Part shown: piece after piece, positions 17,737 to 27,092 of the stretch
How the letters are laid out: every line of letters begins with the position of its first letter
Position numbering within the stretch: position 1 is the first letter of the stretch
Source of the DNA: Aureimonas endophytica
GTDB taxonomy: Bacteria > Pseudomonadota > Alphaproteobacteria > Rhizobiales > Rhizobiaceae
NCBI RefSeq assembly: GCF_014642635.1
Contig: NZ_BMIQ01000003.1
Location: forward strand, 373,255 to 437,254
DNA: 64,000 nucleotides
Reading direction: 5' to 3'
The notes under the pieces: generated by a model
What the model was told of the DNA's origin: nothing
Databases searched by the model: none
The model's input: only the letters and a program-made list of their open reading frames with translations
Translations under genes and position numbers: made by a program

Positions 17737-19272
17737 TCAGCCCTCCAGCGCCGGCAGGATGTCCGGCGAGATGGCCTCGTCCAACGCCCCGGAGGCGATG
17801 AGATCGCACGCCCTGCCCAAGTCCTCGGCCATGTAGCGGTCTTCCTCCAGCGACGGCACGACGGCGCGCAGCGCCGCGGCGGCGCGGCTCAGCTCCGGGC
17901 TGGTGGAAAGCGGCGCGCGTAGTTCCACGCCCTGCACGCTTGTCAAGGCCTCGATCCCCAGGATGAAGAAGAGATTGTCGGTCATTGCGGTCAACCGGCG
18001 AGCGCCGTGGCAGGCCATGGAGACGTGATCTTCCTGATTGGCCGAGGTGGGAGTGGAGTCCACCGAGGCCGGATGGGCCATCTGCTTGTTCTCCGACATC
18101 AGCGCCGCCGAGGTCACCTCGGCGATCATCAGGCCGGAATTCAGCCCGGGCTTCTTCGCCAGGAAGGCCGGCAGACCGTAGGACAGAGCGGGATCGACGA
18201 GGAGCGCGACGCGGCGCTGGGCGATGGCCCCGATCTCGCAGATGGCGAGGGCGATCTGGTCGGCGGCGAAGGCCACCGGCTCGGCATGGAAATTGCCGCC
18301 CGAAACGACGCTGTCGTCGCTGAGCACAAGCGGATTGTCGGTCACCGCATTGGCCTCGATCCGCAGCGTGCGGGCGGCCTGGCGCAGAATGTCGAGACAG
18401 GCGCCGTCGACCTGCGGCTGGCAGCGGATGCAATAGGGGTCCTGCACTCTCTCGTCGCCCTCCACATGGCTCGCGCGGATGGCGGACCCGTCCAGAAGCC
18501 GGCGCAGCGCCGCGCCGGCATCGATCTGGCCCTGATGGCCGCGCAGCGCGTGGATCTCGGGATGGAATGGGGCGGAGGAGCCCATGGCCGCGTCGGTCGA
18601 CAGAGCGCCGGTGACGATCGCGGCGCGGGCGGCGCGATGGGCGCGGAAGAGACCGGCCAGCGCCAGCGCGGTGGAGGCCTGCGTGCCGTTGATCAGCGCC
18701 AGCCCTTCCTTGGCCGCCAGCACCACCGGCGTCAGCCCGGCGGCCCGCAGCGCCTCGGCGCCGGGCAGGCGCGCGCCGCCATGGAATGCCTCGCCATGCC
18801 CCATCATCACGGCCGCGAGATGCGCAAGCGGCGCGAGATCGCCAGAAGCGCCGACGGAGCCCTTTTCCGGGATCACCGGCGTCACGCCGCGCTCCATCAT
18901 CGCCTCGATCAGGCGCACCACCTCCAGCCGCACGCCGGAGGCGCCGCGGCCGAGCGAGACGAGCTTCAGCGCCATGATCAGCCGCACGACGTTTTCGGCC
19001 AGCGGCGCGCCGACGCCGCAGCAATGCGACAGGATGAGGTTGCGCTGGAGTGTCGCGACATCGGCGGCGTCGATCTTGATCGAGGCCAGTTTGCCGAAGC
19101 CGGTATTGATCCCATAGACCGGTTCGTTGCCGGCGGCGATCGCGGCGATGCGTTGGGCGGCGCGCGCGATGCCCGCGTCGAAGGCGGGATCGAGCCGGAC
19201 GCTCTCGCCGTCCCAATAGATGCGGGCGAGATCGGTCAGCGAGACCTGGCCGGGATGGAGGATCAGGGTCAT
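17737..19272 (-). CDS. hutH: Histidine ammonia-lyase, MIO-containing (canonical)
   Basis: First hut enzyme: L-histidine to trans-urocanate plus ammonia, cytoplasmic. With the start at ATG 19272 the protein is 511 aa and its numbering coincides with the Pseudomonas enzyme. It has Tyr53 in VYGINTGFG, His83 in SHCCG, Ala142-Ser143-Gly144 (which cyclise to MIO) in [14 protein letters not shown], Asn195 in LINGTQAST, Tyr280 and Arg283 in DPYCIRC, and QEDHVSMA later. The frame is open upstream to 19497 but that would cross the HutC box. It is the only one of three paralogues here with the full active site. Divergent from hutC, with box 19373-19384 between them. Confidence 0.95.
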   Translation of the reverse strand: MTLILHPGQVSLTDLARIYWDGESVRLDPAFDAGIARAAQRIAAIAAGNEPVYGINTGFGKLASIKIDAADVATLQRNLILSHCCGVGAPLAENVVRLIMALKLVSLGRGASGVRLEVVRLIEAMMERGVTPVIPEKGSVGASGDLAPLAHLAAVMMGHGEAFHGGARLPGAEALRAAGLTPVVLAAKEGLALINGTQASTALALAGLFRAHRAARAAIVTGALSTDAAMGSSAPFHPEIHALRGHQGQIDAGAALRRLLDGSAIRASHVEGDERVQDPYCIRCQPQVDGACLDILRQAARTLRIEANAVTDNPLVLSDDSVVSGGNFHAEPVAFAADQIALAICEIGAIAQRRVALLVDPALSYGLPAFLAKKPGLNSGLMIAEVTSAALMSENKQMAHPASVDSTPTSANQEDHVSMACHGARRLTAMTDNLFFILGIEALTSVQGVELRAPLSTSPELSRAAAALRAVVPSLEEDRYMAEDLGRACDLIASGALDEAISPDILPALEG

Positions 19273-19372
19273 GGCGCGGATCTTATCCCTTGACGATGCG
19301 CAGATGGAGCGGCCGGGCGCTCGACGGTCCGAAACGTAAGAGTCACCTGACGTCTTAACATTCGACGGTGAA

Positions 19373-19384
19373 ATGTATATACAT
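19373..19384. promoter_or_regulatory. HutC box 1 between hutH and hutC
   Basis: ATGTATATACAT is a perfect 12-bp palindrome containing TGTATATACA, which fits the HutC operator consensus TGTATAKACA described in Pseudomonas. It lies 101 bp before hutH (minus strand) and 166 bp before hutC (plus strand), placed to control both. Confidence 0.8.
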
Positions 19385-19549
19385 AACACGCGGTTGAGCA
19401 AGGCTGCATTCGGTCGAACGAGCCGGACCCGCGCCGGGCGACGTCCGGAGCGCGACGTCTGGAGCGCGGCATCCGCTTCCGCCGAAATCCGAAACATTCT
19501 AGATCAGAGCGAGGCCCCGCGGCGCGGCGGTGGGAAAGGGCAGTCGATC

Positions 19550-20278
19550 GTGGCGGAAGACAGCGGCAGGGACCGGACCCTGCACCAGCGCATCCTGGGC
19601 GACATCGAAAGCCGCATCGTCTCGGGCGCCTGGCCGCCGGGGCACCGCCTGCCCTTCGAAGTGGATCTGGCGACGCAATATGGCTGCTCGCGCATGACCG
19701 TGAATAAGGTGATGACGCAGCTCGCCAAGTCCGGTCTGATCGAGCGGCGGCGCAAGTCCGGCAGTTTCGTCACCCAGCCGCAGGCGCAGTCCGCCGTGCT
19801 GGAGATCAACGATATCGAGGCGGAGGTGCGCTCGCTCAATCTCGCTTATGGCTTCCGGCTGACGGAGCGTGTCCTGCGCAAGGCGGGCGAGGAGGATCTG
19901 CGGCTGATCGACGTGCCGCCAGGCGCGCCGCTCCTAGTCTTGTCCTGCGTGCATATGGGCGGCCCGCGCCCCTTCTGCCGGGAAGAGCGGCTGATCAGCC
20001 TCGCCACCGTGCCGGAGGCGGACAGGGCGGATTTCTCCGCCACGCCGCCCGGGCAATGGCTGATCGGACAGGTGCCCTGGAGCGCGGCCGAGCATAGGAT
20101 CCGCGCCGTCAATGCCAGCGCCGACATGGCGGCCACGCTCGCCATCGCGAAAGGCACCGCCTGTCTGGTCGTGGAGCGGCGGACCTGGAGCGGGCAGGGC
20201 GCCGTCACCCATGTCTGCCTGACCTATCCCGGAGACAGCCACACACTGATGGCCCGCTTCACCCCGGCCTCGCAATAG
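19550..20278 (+). CDS. hutC: GntR/HutC-family histidine utilization repressor (first copy)
   Basis: A 242-aa GntR repressor from a GTG start with GGGAAAGGG upstream. A winged helix at residues 8-75 (LHQRILGDIESRIVSGAWPPG, then YGCSRMTVNKVMTQL as recognition helix) precedes a UTRA ligand domain (about 95-240; HMGGPRPFCREERLI, GTACLVVERRTWS, HVCLTYPGDSHTLMARF). This is the standard HutC length and order; HutC proteins are released from DNA by urocanate. The frame extends upstream to 19373, but that segment overlaps the operator. The strong copy of the HutC box sits directly upstream, suggesting autoregulation. Confidence 0.92.
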   Translation: MAEDSGRDRTLHQRILGDIESRIVSGAWPPGHRLPFEVDLATQYGCSRMTVNKVMTQLAKSGLIERRRKSGSFVTQPQAQSAVLEINDIEAEVRSLNLAYGFRLTERVLRKAGEEDLRLIDVPPGAPLLVLSCVHMGGPRPFCREERLISLATVPEADRADFSATPPGQWLIGQVPWSAAEHRIRAVNASADMAATLAIAKGTACLVVERRTWSGQGAVTHVCLTYPGDSHTLMARFTPASQ

Positions 20279-20300
20279 GCGGCGGCGCGAAGAGACGCTC

Positions 20301-21410
20301 TCAGCGGCCGGTCACCGCCTTCAGCGCGCCGAGGAACTGGTCGTTCTCCCGCGGTGCGCCGATGCTGACGCGCAGGAAGCGCTCGAAGCCGGGCTGCTTC
20401 CACGGCTTGACGATCACGCCCTTCGCCAGGAGCCGCTCCGCCAGCGCTCCGCTCTCCTCTTCGCCGCCGAAGAAGAGGAAGTTGCCGAGCGAGGGCGCGA
20501 TCCTAAAGCCGAGCACCGCAAGGGCCGCGCGCAGCCGTTCGCGCTCGCCGACCGCCAGCTCGACCGAGCGGCGGAGATGATCCCGATCTTCCAGCGCGAC
20601 GAGCGCGGCGGCCTGGGCGATGGCATTGGTGTTGAAGGGCGTGCGGGAGCGGTCGAGGAAACCGGTCAGCGCGGCATCGCTGACGATCCCATAGCCGATC
20701 CGCAGTCCCGCCAGACCATAGGCCTTGGAGAAGGTGCGCAGCACCGCCCAGGAAAGGTCGCTGCCTTCGAGCAGCGCAACGGCGGAGGGACAATCCGCGC
20801 CGTCGGCATATTCGGCATAGGCCTCGTCCACGACGAGAACGGTCTCGGGATCGATCGCCGAAAGCAGCGCGGCGAGACGCGACGACGTCAGCCAGGCGCC
20901 GACCGGGTTCATCGGATTGGAAAGCATCAGCAGGCGCGGCTTGCGGCGGGCCGCGGCGATAAGGGCTTCCATGTCCACGTCGAGATCGGCGGTAACGGCG
21001 ACGCGCTCCACCCGGCCGCCCATCAGCACCGCATAGTCCTCGTGCAGCGGGAAGGAGGGGTAGAGCGTCGCCATGACGTCGCCCGGCCGCAAGATCGTCC
21101 GGCAGAGCACGGCGATCAGATCTTCCGATCCATTGCCCAGGACGACGCGATCAGCGGAAACGGCGAAGTCCAGCGCCAGCCGGACACGGAGCGCGCGGCC
21201 CTCCGGATCGGGATAGAGCCGGGCGAGCTCGCCGATATCGGAAAACAGGTGGCGCAGCGCCGGCGCCGGCCCCAGCGGATTCTCGTTGGAGCCAAGCTTA
21301 GCGATCTCCGTCACCGCATATCGGCGCCGGACCTCCTCGATCGTCAGGCCCGCATTATAGGGCGCGATCGCGCGGATTTCGTCGCGGACGGGGCTTGAAG
21401 GCAGGGACAT
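20301..21410 (-). CDS. HisC-like PLP aminotransferase (histidinol-phosphate aminotransferase family)
   Basis: A 369-aa fold-type I aminotransferase: IAKLGSNENPLGP (residues 34-46), SNPMNPVGA, VVDEAYAEYA, and Lys in LRTFSKAYGLAGLRIGYG as the Schiff-base lysine. It resembles HisC in length and motifs. The start at 21410 has GGAG 7 bp upstream. It stands alone, divergent from an SDR gene, with a HutC box (21480-21491) between them, and converges on hutC. That placement argues for a catabolic or salvage role, for example interconverting imidazolepyruvate and histidine, rather than biosynthesis. This is inference; a biosynthetic hisC moved next to hut cannot be excluded. Confidence 0.82.
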   Translation of the reverse strand: MSLPSSPVRDEIRAIAPYNAGLTIEEVRRRYAVTEIAKLGSNENPLGPAPALRHLFSDIGELARLYPDPEGRALRVRLALDFAVSADRVVLGNGSEDLIAVLCRTILRPGDVMATLYPSFPLHEDYAVLMGGRVERVAVTADLDVDMEALIAAARRKPRLLMLSNPMNPVGAWLTSSRLAALLSAIDPETVLVVDEAYAEYADGADCPSAVALLEGSDLSWAVLRTFSKAYGLAGLRIGYGIVSDAALTGFLDRSRTPFNTNAIAQAAALVALEDRDHLRRSVELAVGERERLRAALAVLGFRIAPSLGNFLFFGGEEESGALAERLLAKGVIVKPWKQPGFERFLRVSIGAPRENDQFLGALKAVTGR

Positions 21411-21479
21411 CTTGCATCTCCATGCGGCTCTTCGCGCGGCTGGCGGGGCGATCCGCGTCGCCGGCACCATACGCCGATT

Positions 21480-21491
21480 ATGTATAGACAT
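21480..21491. promoter_or_regulatory. HutC box 2 between the HisC-like and SDR genes
   Basis: ATGTATAGACAT contains TGTATAGACA, an exact match to TGTATAKACA. It is 69 bp upstream of the HisC-like start (minus) and 100 bp upstream of the SDR start (plus), so a single HutC dimer could control both divergent genes. Confidence 0.78.
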
Positions 21492-21590
21492 GAAAGCGCG
21501 AAGATGATGGTGTCACTTTCGGGGTGACGTTTGGGGGCGAGCGACGCATCCGCGGTCTCGCGCGTCGGCCGCAACGAAGAGGGGAAGTCC

Positions 21591-22373
21591 ATGGAAGAGA
21601 GAGGCGTGAGCCGCCCGATTTTCGACCTCGACGGCCGCAAGGCGCTGGTCACCGGCGCCAGCCGTGGCCTCGGCCGCTCGATCGCTTTGGCGCTCGCCGA
21701 AGCGGGCGCGGATGTGGCGATCACCGCCCGGCGGATCGGCGGCCTGGACGAGACGCGGGATCGTCTGGCGGAGACCGGCCGGCGCGTCGTCTGCCTGGAA
21801 CAGGACGTGCGCCTGGTGGAGACGGCGCGCGGGGTGGTCGATCAGGCCGCCAACGCCCTCGGCGGACTGGATATCCTGATCAACAATGCCGGTTTCGAGG
21901 AGGTGCGGCCCTCGCTCGACGTCGACGAGGTGCTTTGGACGCAAGTCCTCGACACCAATCTGAAGGGCGCCTTCTTCTGCGCCCAGGCGGCGGGCCGGCG
22001 CATGGCGGCGGAGGGCGGCGGCGCCATCGTCAATCTCTGCTCGCTGACCTCCTATGTTGGCATTCCCACGGCCGCGCCCTATGGCGCCTCGAAATCCGGT
22101 CTGCTCGGCATCACCCGGGCGCTCGCCACCGAATGGGCGCCGCATGGCATCCGCGTCAATGCGCTGGCACCGGGCTATTTCCGCACGGCGATGACGGAGG
22201 TGTTCTACGAGGATGCCGACTGGCAGACCCGCATGCTGGACAAGATCCCGCAGCGGCGCTTCGGCCGGGACGAGGAGATCGGCGGGGCCGCCGTCTTCCT
22301 CTGCAGTCCGGCCGCCGCCTATATCACCGGCCACTGCCTGCCGGTCGATGGCGGCTATCTCGCCTCCATCTAG
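21591..22373 (+). CDS. SDR-family oxidoreductase
   Basis: A 260-aa classical short-chain dehydrogenase: TGASRGLG cofactor motif near residues 20-27, NNAG near 97-100, catalytic Ser in NLCSLTS, Tyr and Lys in APYGASKSG, and VDGGYLAS at the C-terminus. TAR after beta-2 hints at NADP(H) tolerance. The start is the ATG preceded by GAGGGGAAGTCC. The nearest described relatives by motif are gluconate 5-dehydrogenase-like SDRs. HutC box 2 lies 100 bp upstream, so it is probably part of the histidine-derivative regulon; it may reduce or oxidise an imidazole-bearing ketone or alcohol. Confidence 0.85.
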   Translation: MEERGVSRPIFDLDGRKALVTGASRGLGRSIALALAEAGADVAITARRIGGLDETRDRLAETGRRVVCLEQDVRLVETARGVVDQAANALGGLDILINNAGFEEVRPSLDVDEVLWTQVLDTNLKGAFFCAQAAGRRMAAEGGGAIVNLCSLTSYVGIPTAAPYGASKSGLLGITRALATEWAPHGIRVNALAPGYFRTAMTEVFYEDADWQTRMLDKIPQRRFGRDEEIGGAAVFLCSPAAAYITGHCLPVDGGYLASI

Positions 22374-22748
22374 AACCCGCATAGTCGAAGCGCGCCGATT
22401 CCGCCGGCGAGTGAGTTACACCCGCATGTCGGGTGTTCCGCTTCAAATTCGGCTTATGCCGCATGCCATTGCGACGATGCGAAGCGGAATGCGTGGGCGT
22501 CTGCGGCAAATGCCTTGCGCAAGAAGCGGGGGAACGCCAGAAACGGAAAGCGCTGATCGATCGCTGTTCAGTTGCGCAAAGTTTGATCGTTTTCGCAATG
22601 CGACGCGAAAATAACCAAACTCCATTGACCACCTTGGTGGCGATATGTATAGACAAAATCCCGCAGGGATGTCTGCTCCATGCGGAGCGGGATAAGAAGG
22701 GCTTCGCCGTATCCACGGATCGGTCGGGGCTTGGGGAAGGGGAATGTC
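22374..22748. promoter_or_regulatory. Control region of the HutC-regulated importer/enzyme operon
   Basis: This 375-bp region has no gene. It contains two copies of the palindrome TTGCGCAA (22515-22522, the first within CTTGCGCAAG; and 22572-22579) and a good housekeeping promoter: -35 TTGACC at 22625-22630, a 17-bp spacer, and -10 TATAGA at 22648-22653. The -10 lies inside HutC box 3. The TTGCGCAA repeats may bind a second, activating regulator; this is speculative. Confidence 0.6.
22646..22655. promoter_or_regulatory. HutC box 3, overlapping a -10 element
   Basis: TGTATAGACA is an exact match to TGTATAKACA. It covers the -10 hexamer TATAGA (22648-22653) of the promoter whose -35 is TTGACC at 22625-22630, so HutC bound here would block RNA polymerase. 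It is 94 bp upstream of the first importer gene. Confidence 0.78.
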
Positions 22749-23882
<1,134 letters not shown>

Positions 23883-23956
23883 ACCGCTATCCGACCCCCT
23901 TTATCCTGCCATGATCCGGCAGATTCCGAGACGGTCCAGCCAGAGGAGAATGCCCG

Positions 23957-25072
23957 ATGTCGCATGAAAAGATCCTGTCCGCTCCGATCCGCCGCCGGAC
24001 GCTTCTGACCTCGATGGCCGCCATGGGCGCGGCCGCCGGCCTGCCGGCGCTCGGCGTGCGCGGCGCCTTCGCGCAGGAGCCGGAGAAGCCGGCGGAAATC
24101 ATCGTCCGCGCCTGGGGCGGCAGCTGGGTGGAGGCCCTGAAGGCCGGCGTATCCGACAGCTTCACCAAGGCCACCGGCATCGCCGTGCGCCACGATCTGA
24201 CGGAGGACAACGAGATCCAGCCCAAGCTCTGGGCCGCCGTCGCGCAGAAGCGCGTGCCGCCGATCCATGTGAACTGGGACACGACCACCAACGCCACCAA
24301 ATCGGCGCTGCGTGGCGTGACGGAAGACCTGTCCGACCTGCCGAACCTGAAGAACGCCACGGATCTGGCCAAGCCCGTCGGCCTGGACGGCTATCCGATC
24401 GTCAACACCTACGGCTATGTCTATGTGCTGGCCTACCGGCCCTCGGCCTTCCCCGATGGCGCGCCGAAGAGCTGGAAGGACCTGCTCGATCCGAAGCTGA
24501 AGGGCCGCATCGCGCTCTATAACGACGGCATCGGCTTCCACTTCCCGGCCCAGGTCGCCGGCGGCGGCAAGCTCGAGGACATCCCGGCCAACATGCAGCC
24601 GGCCTGGGACTTCATCTCCAAGATCAAGGCGCAGCAGCCGTTGCTCGGCGAGGACCCGGATTTCACCACCTGGTTCCAGAAGGGCGAGATCGACGCGGCC
24701 TGCACCATCTCGACGAATGCCCGCGAAGCCAAGAAGAACGGCATCGACATCGCCTGGGTCGTGCCGGAGGAGGGCGCCAAGTTCGACACGGACGGGCTGT
24801 GGATTCCCAAGGGTCTGCCGGAAAACGAACTCTACTGGGCGAAGCAATATATCAATCACGCGCTGACCAAGGACGCCCAGCAGATCTGGCTGGACGGTCT
24901 GGGCCTGCCCGGCGTCGTGCCCGGCATCACGCCGCCGGCCGATCTCGTCGGCAATCCGGCCTATCCGACGAAACCCGAGGATTTCTCGCATCTGATCCGC
25001 GTCTCCTCGAAGGTGCAGGTCGAGAACGAGAGCAAGTGGTTCGCCAAGTTCAAGGAAATCATGCAGGGCTGA
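23957..25072 (+). CDS. ABC transporter periplasmic binding protein, PotD-like, Tat signal
   Basis: A 371-aa extracytoplasmic solute-binding protein. The N-terminus has a twin-arginine signal, IRRRTLLTSMAAMGAAAGLPALGVRGAFA, so it is probably exported folded. The mature part has the SBP_bac_8 pattern: IIVRAWGGSWVEALKAGV, HVNWDTTTNATKSALRG, NTYGYVYVLAYRP, SWKDLLDPKLKGRIALYND and YWAKQYINHALTKDAQQ. It differs from classical PotD enough that polyamine binding should not be assumed. A large stem-loop (25092-25130) follows, as is common after binding-protein genes that need excess expression. Confidence 0.9.
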   Translation: MSHEKILSAPIRRRTLLTSMAAMGAAAGLPALGVRGAFAQEPEKPAEIIVRAWGGSWVEALKAGVSDSFTKATGIAVRHDLTEDNEIQPKLWAAVAQKRVPPIHVNWDTTTNATKSALRGVTEDLSDLPNLKNATDLAKPVGLDGYPIVNTYGYVYVLAYRPSAFPDGAPKSWKDLLDPKLKGRIALYNDGIGFHFPAQVAGGGKLEDIPANMQPAWDFISKIKAQQPLLGEDPDFTTWFQKGEIDAACTISTNAREAKKNGIDIAWVVPEEGAKFDTDGLWIPKGLPENELYWAKQYINHALTKDAQQIWLDGLGLPGVVPGITPPADLVGNPAYPTKPEDFSHLIRVSSKVQVENESKWFAKFKEIMQG

Positions 25073-25091
25073 TCGGCGCCCGCGAACGGCG

Positions 25092-25130
25092 CGGGACGGG
25101 CCGGCCGATTGGCCGGTTCGAACCGTCCCG
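25092..25130 (+). other. Nested stem-loop after the binding-protein gene
   Basis: CGGGACGG (25092-25099) pairs with CCGTCCCG (25123-25130), and inside it CCGGCC (25101-25106) pairs with GGCCGG (25111-25116). There is no T-run. It begins 20 bp after the binding-protein stop. It probably protects the upstream mRNA from 3' decay or partly terminates transcription, raising binding protein over permease. Confidence 0.6.
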
Positions 25131-25144
25131 TCCGCCGCCCCAGG

Positions 25145-25187
25145 CTCGAAGCGCGTCCCGATCTTCCGGACCCGCGCGCACTTCGAG
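25145..25187 (+). other. Second stem-loop before the permease genes
   Basis: CTCGAAG (25145-25151) pairs with CTTCGAG (25181-25187), with CGCG/CGCG extending the stem on the inside. Together with the hairpin at 25092-25130 it fills much of the 218-bp gap between the binding-protein and permease genes. Confidence 0.45.
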
Positions 25188-25290
25188 CGTCCCGTCCGAC
25201 AGGGTCTGTCGTCGCGAGGCCGCCTTGCGGCTTCCGACGATCGATGTCGGGGCGGCGCTCCGCTTTTCTTGCTGAAACAGGATCGGTCTC

Positions 25291-26235
25291 ATGCGCACCC
25301 CCCGTGCCGCCTATCCCCTGACGTGGCGCGTCATGGATGGGCTTGAGCGCCTTGCCGCCTGGGCCTGGCCCGCCCGGTTCGATAGGGGCCTGCCCTATCT
25401 CATGCTCCTGCCGGCGCTGGTTCTGGTCGGGCTTCTGGTGCTCGGCCTGATCGAGATCGGCGATGCGAGCCTGCGCACGCTCGATACCGAGACCTTCCTG
25501 ATGTCGGAGAGCTATACGCTCGCCAATTATCACCGCGCCGTCGCCGAGAACTTCTTCGCCGTCGTCGCCGGCCGCAGCCTGATGGGCGCGGTGATCGTCA
25601 CGGCGATCACGCTGCTCTTTGCCTTTCCCTATGCCTATCTGATGGTGCGCACGCCGTCATCCGCGTTGCGCAAGCTGCTGCTCGTCGCGCTGTTCCTGCC
25701 CTTCTTCATCGGGCAGGTGGTGCGCGCCTATGGCTGGCTGATCATTCTCGGCAACCAGGGCATGGTCAACGAGGCCTTGGGCCTGGTCGGCGTGCCGCCG
25801 GTGCGGCTGCTCTACAACTATCCCGCCGTGCTGTTCGGTCTCGTCCAGTACATGCTGCCTTTCGCGGTGCTGATGCTGGCCCCGGCGCTGACCGCGATCC
25901 CCGGCGAGCTGGAAGCCGCCGCAGCCTCGCTCGGCGCCGGCTGGATGCGCACCTTCCGCCATGTGGTGCTGCCGCTGGCGCGCCCGGGCCTCGTCGGCGC
26001 GGGTCTCGTCGTGGTCACGCTGTCGCTCACCGACTTCGCCATTCCCGCCATCCTGGGCGGCGGCACGCAGGATTTCATCGCCAACGCCATCTATGACCAG
26101 TTCTTCCGCACCTCGGACCAAGGCATGGGCGCGACGCTCACCTTACTGCTCGTCGCGGTCGGCTCCATGCTGGTCGGCGTCGTCTTCCTCCTCTTCGGCG
26201 CCGGCACGCTGGCCATGTCGGGAGAGCGCAAATGA
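25291..26235 (+). CDS. ABC transporter permease, PotB-like
   Basis: A 314-aa inner-membrane permease with about six hydrophobic helices. A 30-residue hydrophilic leader precedes the first helix (LMLLPALVLVGLLVLGLIEI). The coupling loop is LEAAAASLGAGWMRTFRHVV around residues 208-227, and KLLLVALFLPFFIGQVVRAYGW is typical of PotB. Its stop overlaps the next permease start (ATGA). It forms the channel with the permease at 26232-27032. Confidence 0.9.
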   Translation: MRTPRAAYPLTWRVMDGLERLAAWAWPARFDRGLPYLMLLPALVLVGLLVLGLIEIGDASLRTLDTETFLMSESYTLANYHRAVAENFFAVVAGRSLMGAVIVTAITLLFAFPYAYLMVRTPSSALRKLLLVALFLPFFIGQVVRAYGWLIILGNQGMVNEALGLVGVPPVRLLYNYPAVLFGLVQYMLPFAVLMLAPALTAIPGELEAAAASLGAGWMRTFRHVVLPLARPGLVGAGLVVVTLSLTDFAIPAILGGGTQDFIANAIYDQFFRTSDQGMGATLTLLLVAVGSMLVGVVFLLFGAGTLAMSGERK

Positions 26236-27032
26236 ACGGCAGCCGCACCAAGAGCGTGATCCTCTGGGCCTTCGTCGGCGCGGCCCTTCTCATGCTCTCG
26301 GCGCCGACCGTCGTCGTGCTCGGCGCCTCCTTCACCGCCGGCAACATCATCACCTTTCCGCCCGAAGGCCTGTCGCTGAAATGGTACGGCGCGATCGCCC
26401 AAGCGAGCGGGCTGAAACAGGCCTTCGGCCGCTCGCTGATCGTCGCCGCCATCTGCACGCTTGTGGCGATCCCCGTGGGCACGCTGGCCGGGCTGGCCCT
26501 CGCCAAGTACCGCGTGCGCTTCGCCCGCTCGATCCAGATCTATCTGCTCCTGCCCTTCACCATTCCGCTGATCGGCTCGGGGATCGGCATGATGCTTGTC
26601 TTCGGCAGGCTCGGCGCGCTCGGCCAACTCTGGCCGGTCGGCATCGCCTGTTGCGTCATCAACCTGCCCTTCATGATCTGGGCGGTGACGGCGAGCGCCA
26701 GCAATCTGTCGCCCGATCTCGAACTCGCCGCCGCCAATTGCGGCGCGCCGCCGTTGCAGCGCTTCCTCTACATCACCCTGCCGGCCGTGCTGCCGGGCGT
26801 CATCACCGGCTCGCTGCTGATGTTCATCCTGGCGCTCAACGAATTCCTGGTCAGCCTGCTTCTGGTGGATGCGCGCAGCGTCACGCTGCCGGTGCAGATC
26901 TACAATTCGATCCGCTCGATCATCACGCCCGATCTCGCCGCGATCTCCGTGGTCTTCATCGCCTGCGCCGCGCTCGCCATCGCGCTGCTCGACCGCCTCG
27001 TCGGCCTCGACATCTTCCTGAAATCCAAATGA
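26232..27032 (+). CDS. ABC transporter permease, PotC-like
   Basis: A 266-aa inner-membrane permease with about six hydrophobic helices. The coupling loop is LELAAANCGAPPLQRFLYIT near residues 162-181, and SLKWYGAIAQASG near the N-terminus is the usual PotC loop. Translation is coupled to the preceding permease through ATGA. It completes the importer; downstream enzymes of the same operon begin 60 bp later. Confidence 0.9.
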   Translation: MNGSRTKSVILWAFVGAALLMLSAPTVVVLGASFTAGNIITFPPEGLSLKWYGAIAQASGLKQAFGRSLIVAAICTLVAIPVGTLAGLALAKYRVRFARSIQIYLLLPFTIPLIGSGIGMMLVFGRLGALGQLWPVGIACCVINLPFMIWAVTASASNLSPDLELAAANCGAPPLQRFLYITLPAVLPGVITGSLLMFILALNEFLVSLLLVDARSVTLPVQIYNSIRSIITPDLAAISVVFIACAALAIALLDRLVGLDIFLKSK

Positions 27033-27092
27033 TCCCGCGCCGGGCCTGACCCCGCGCCGGTGCCCATGCGCCAAGCCTCGAAGGACGAGACC

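Noticed and set aside
19373-19549. N-terminal extension of the first hutC from ATG 19373
   Set aside because: It begins inside the HutC box and adds residues without family similarity; the GTG at 19550 has a ribosome binding site and gives the standard length.
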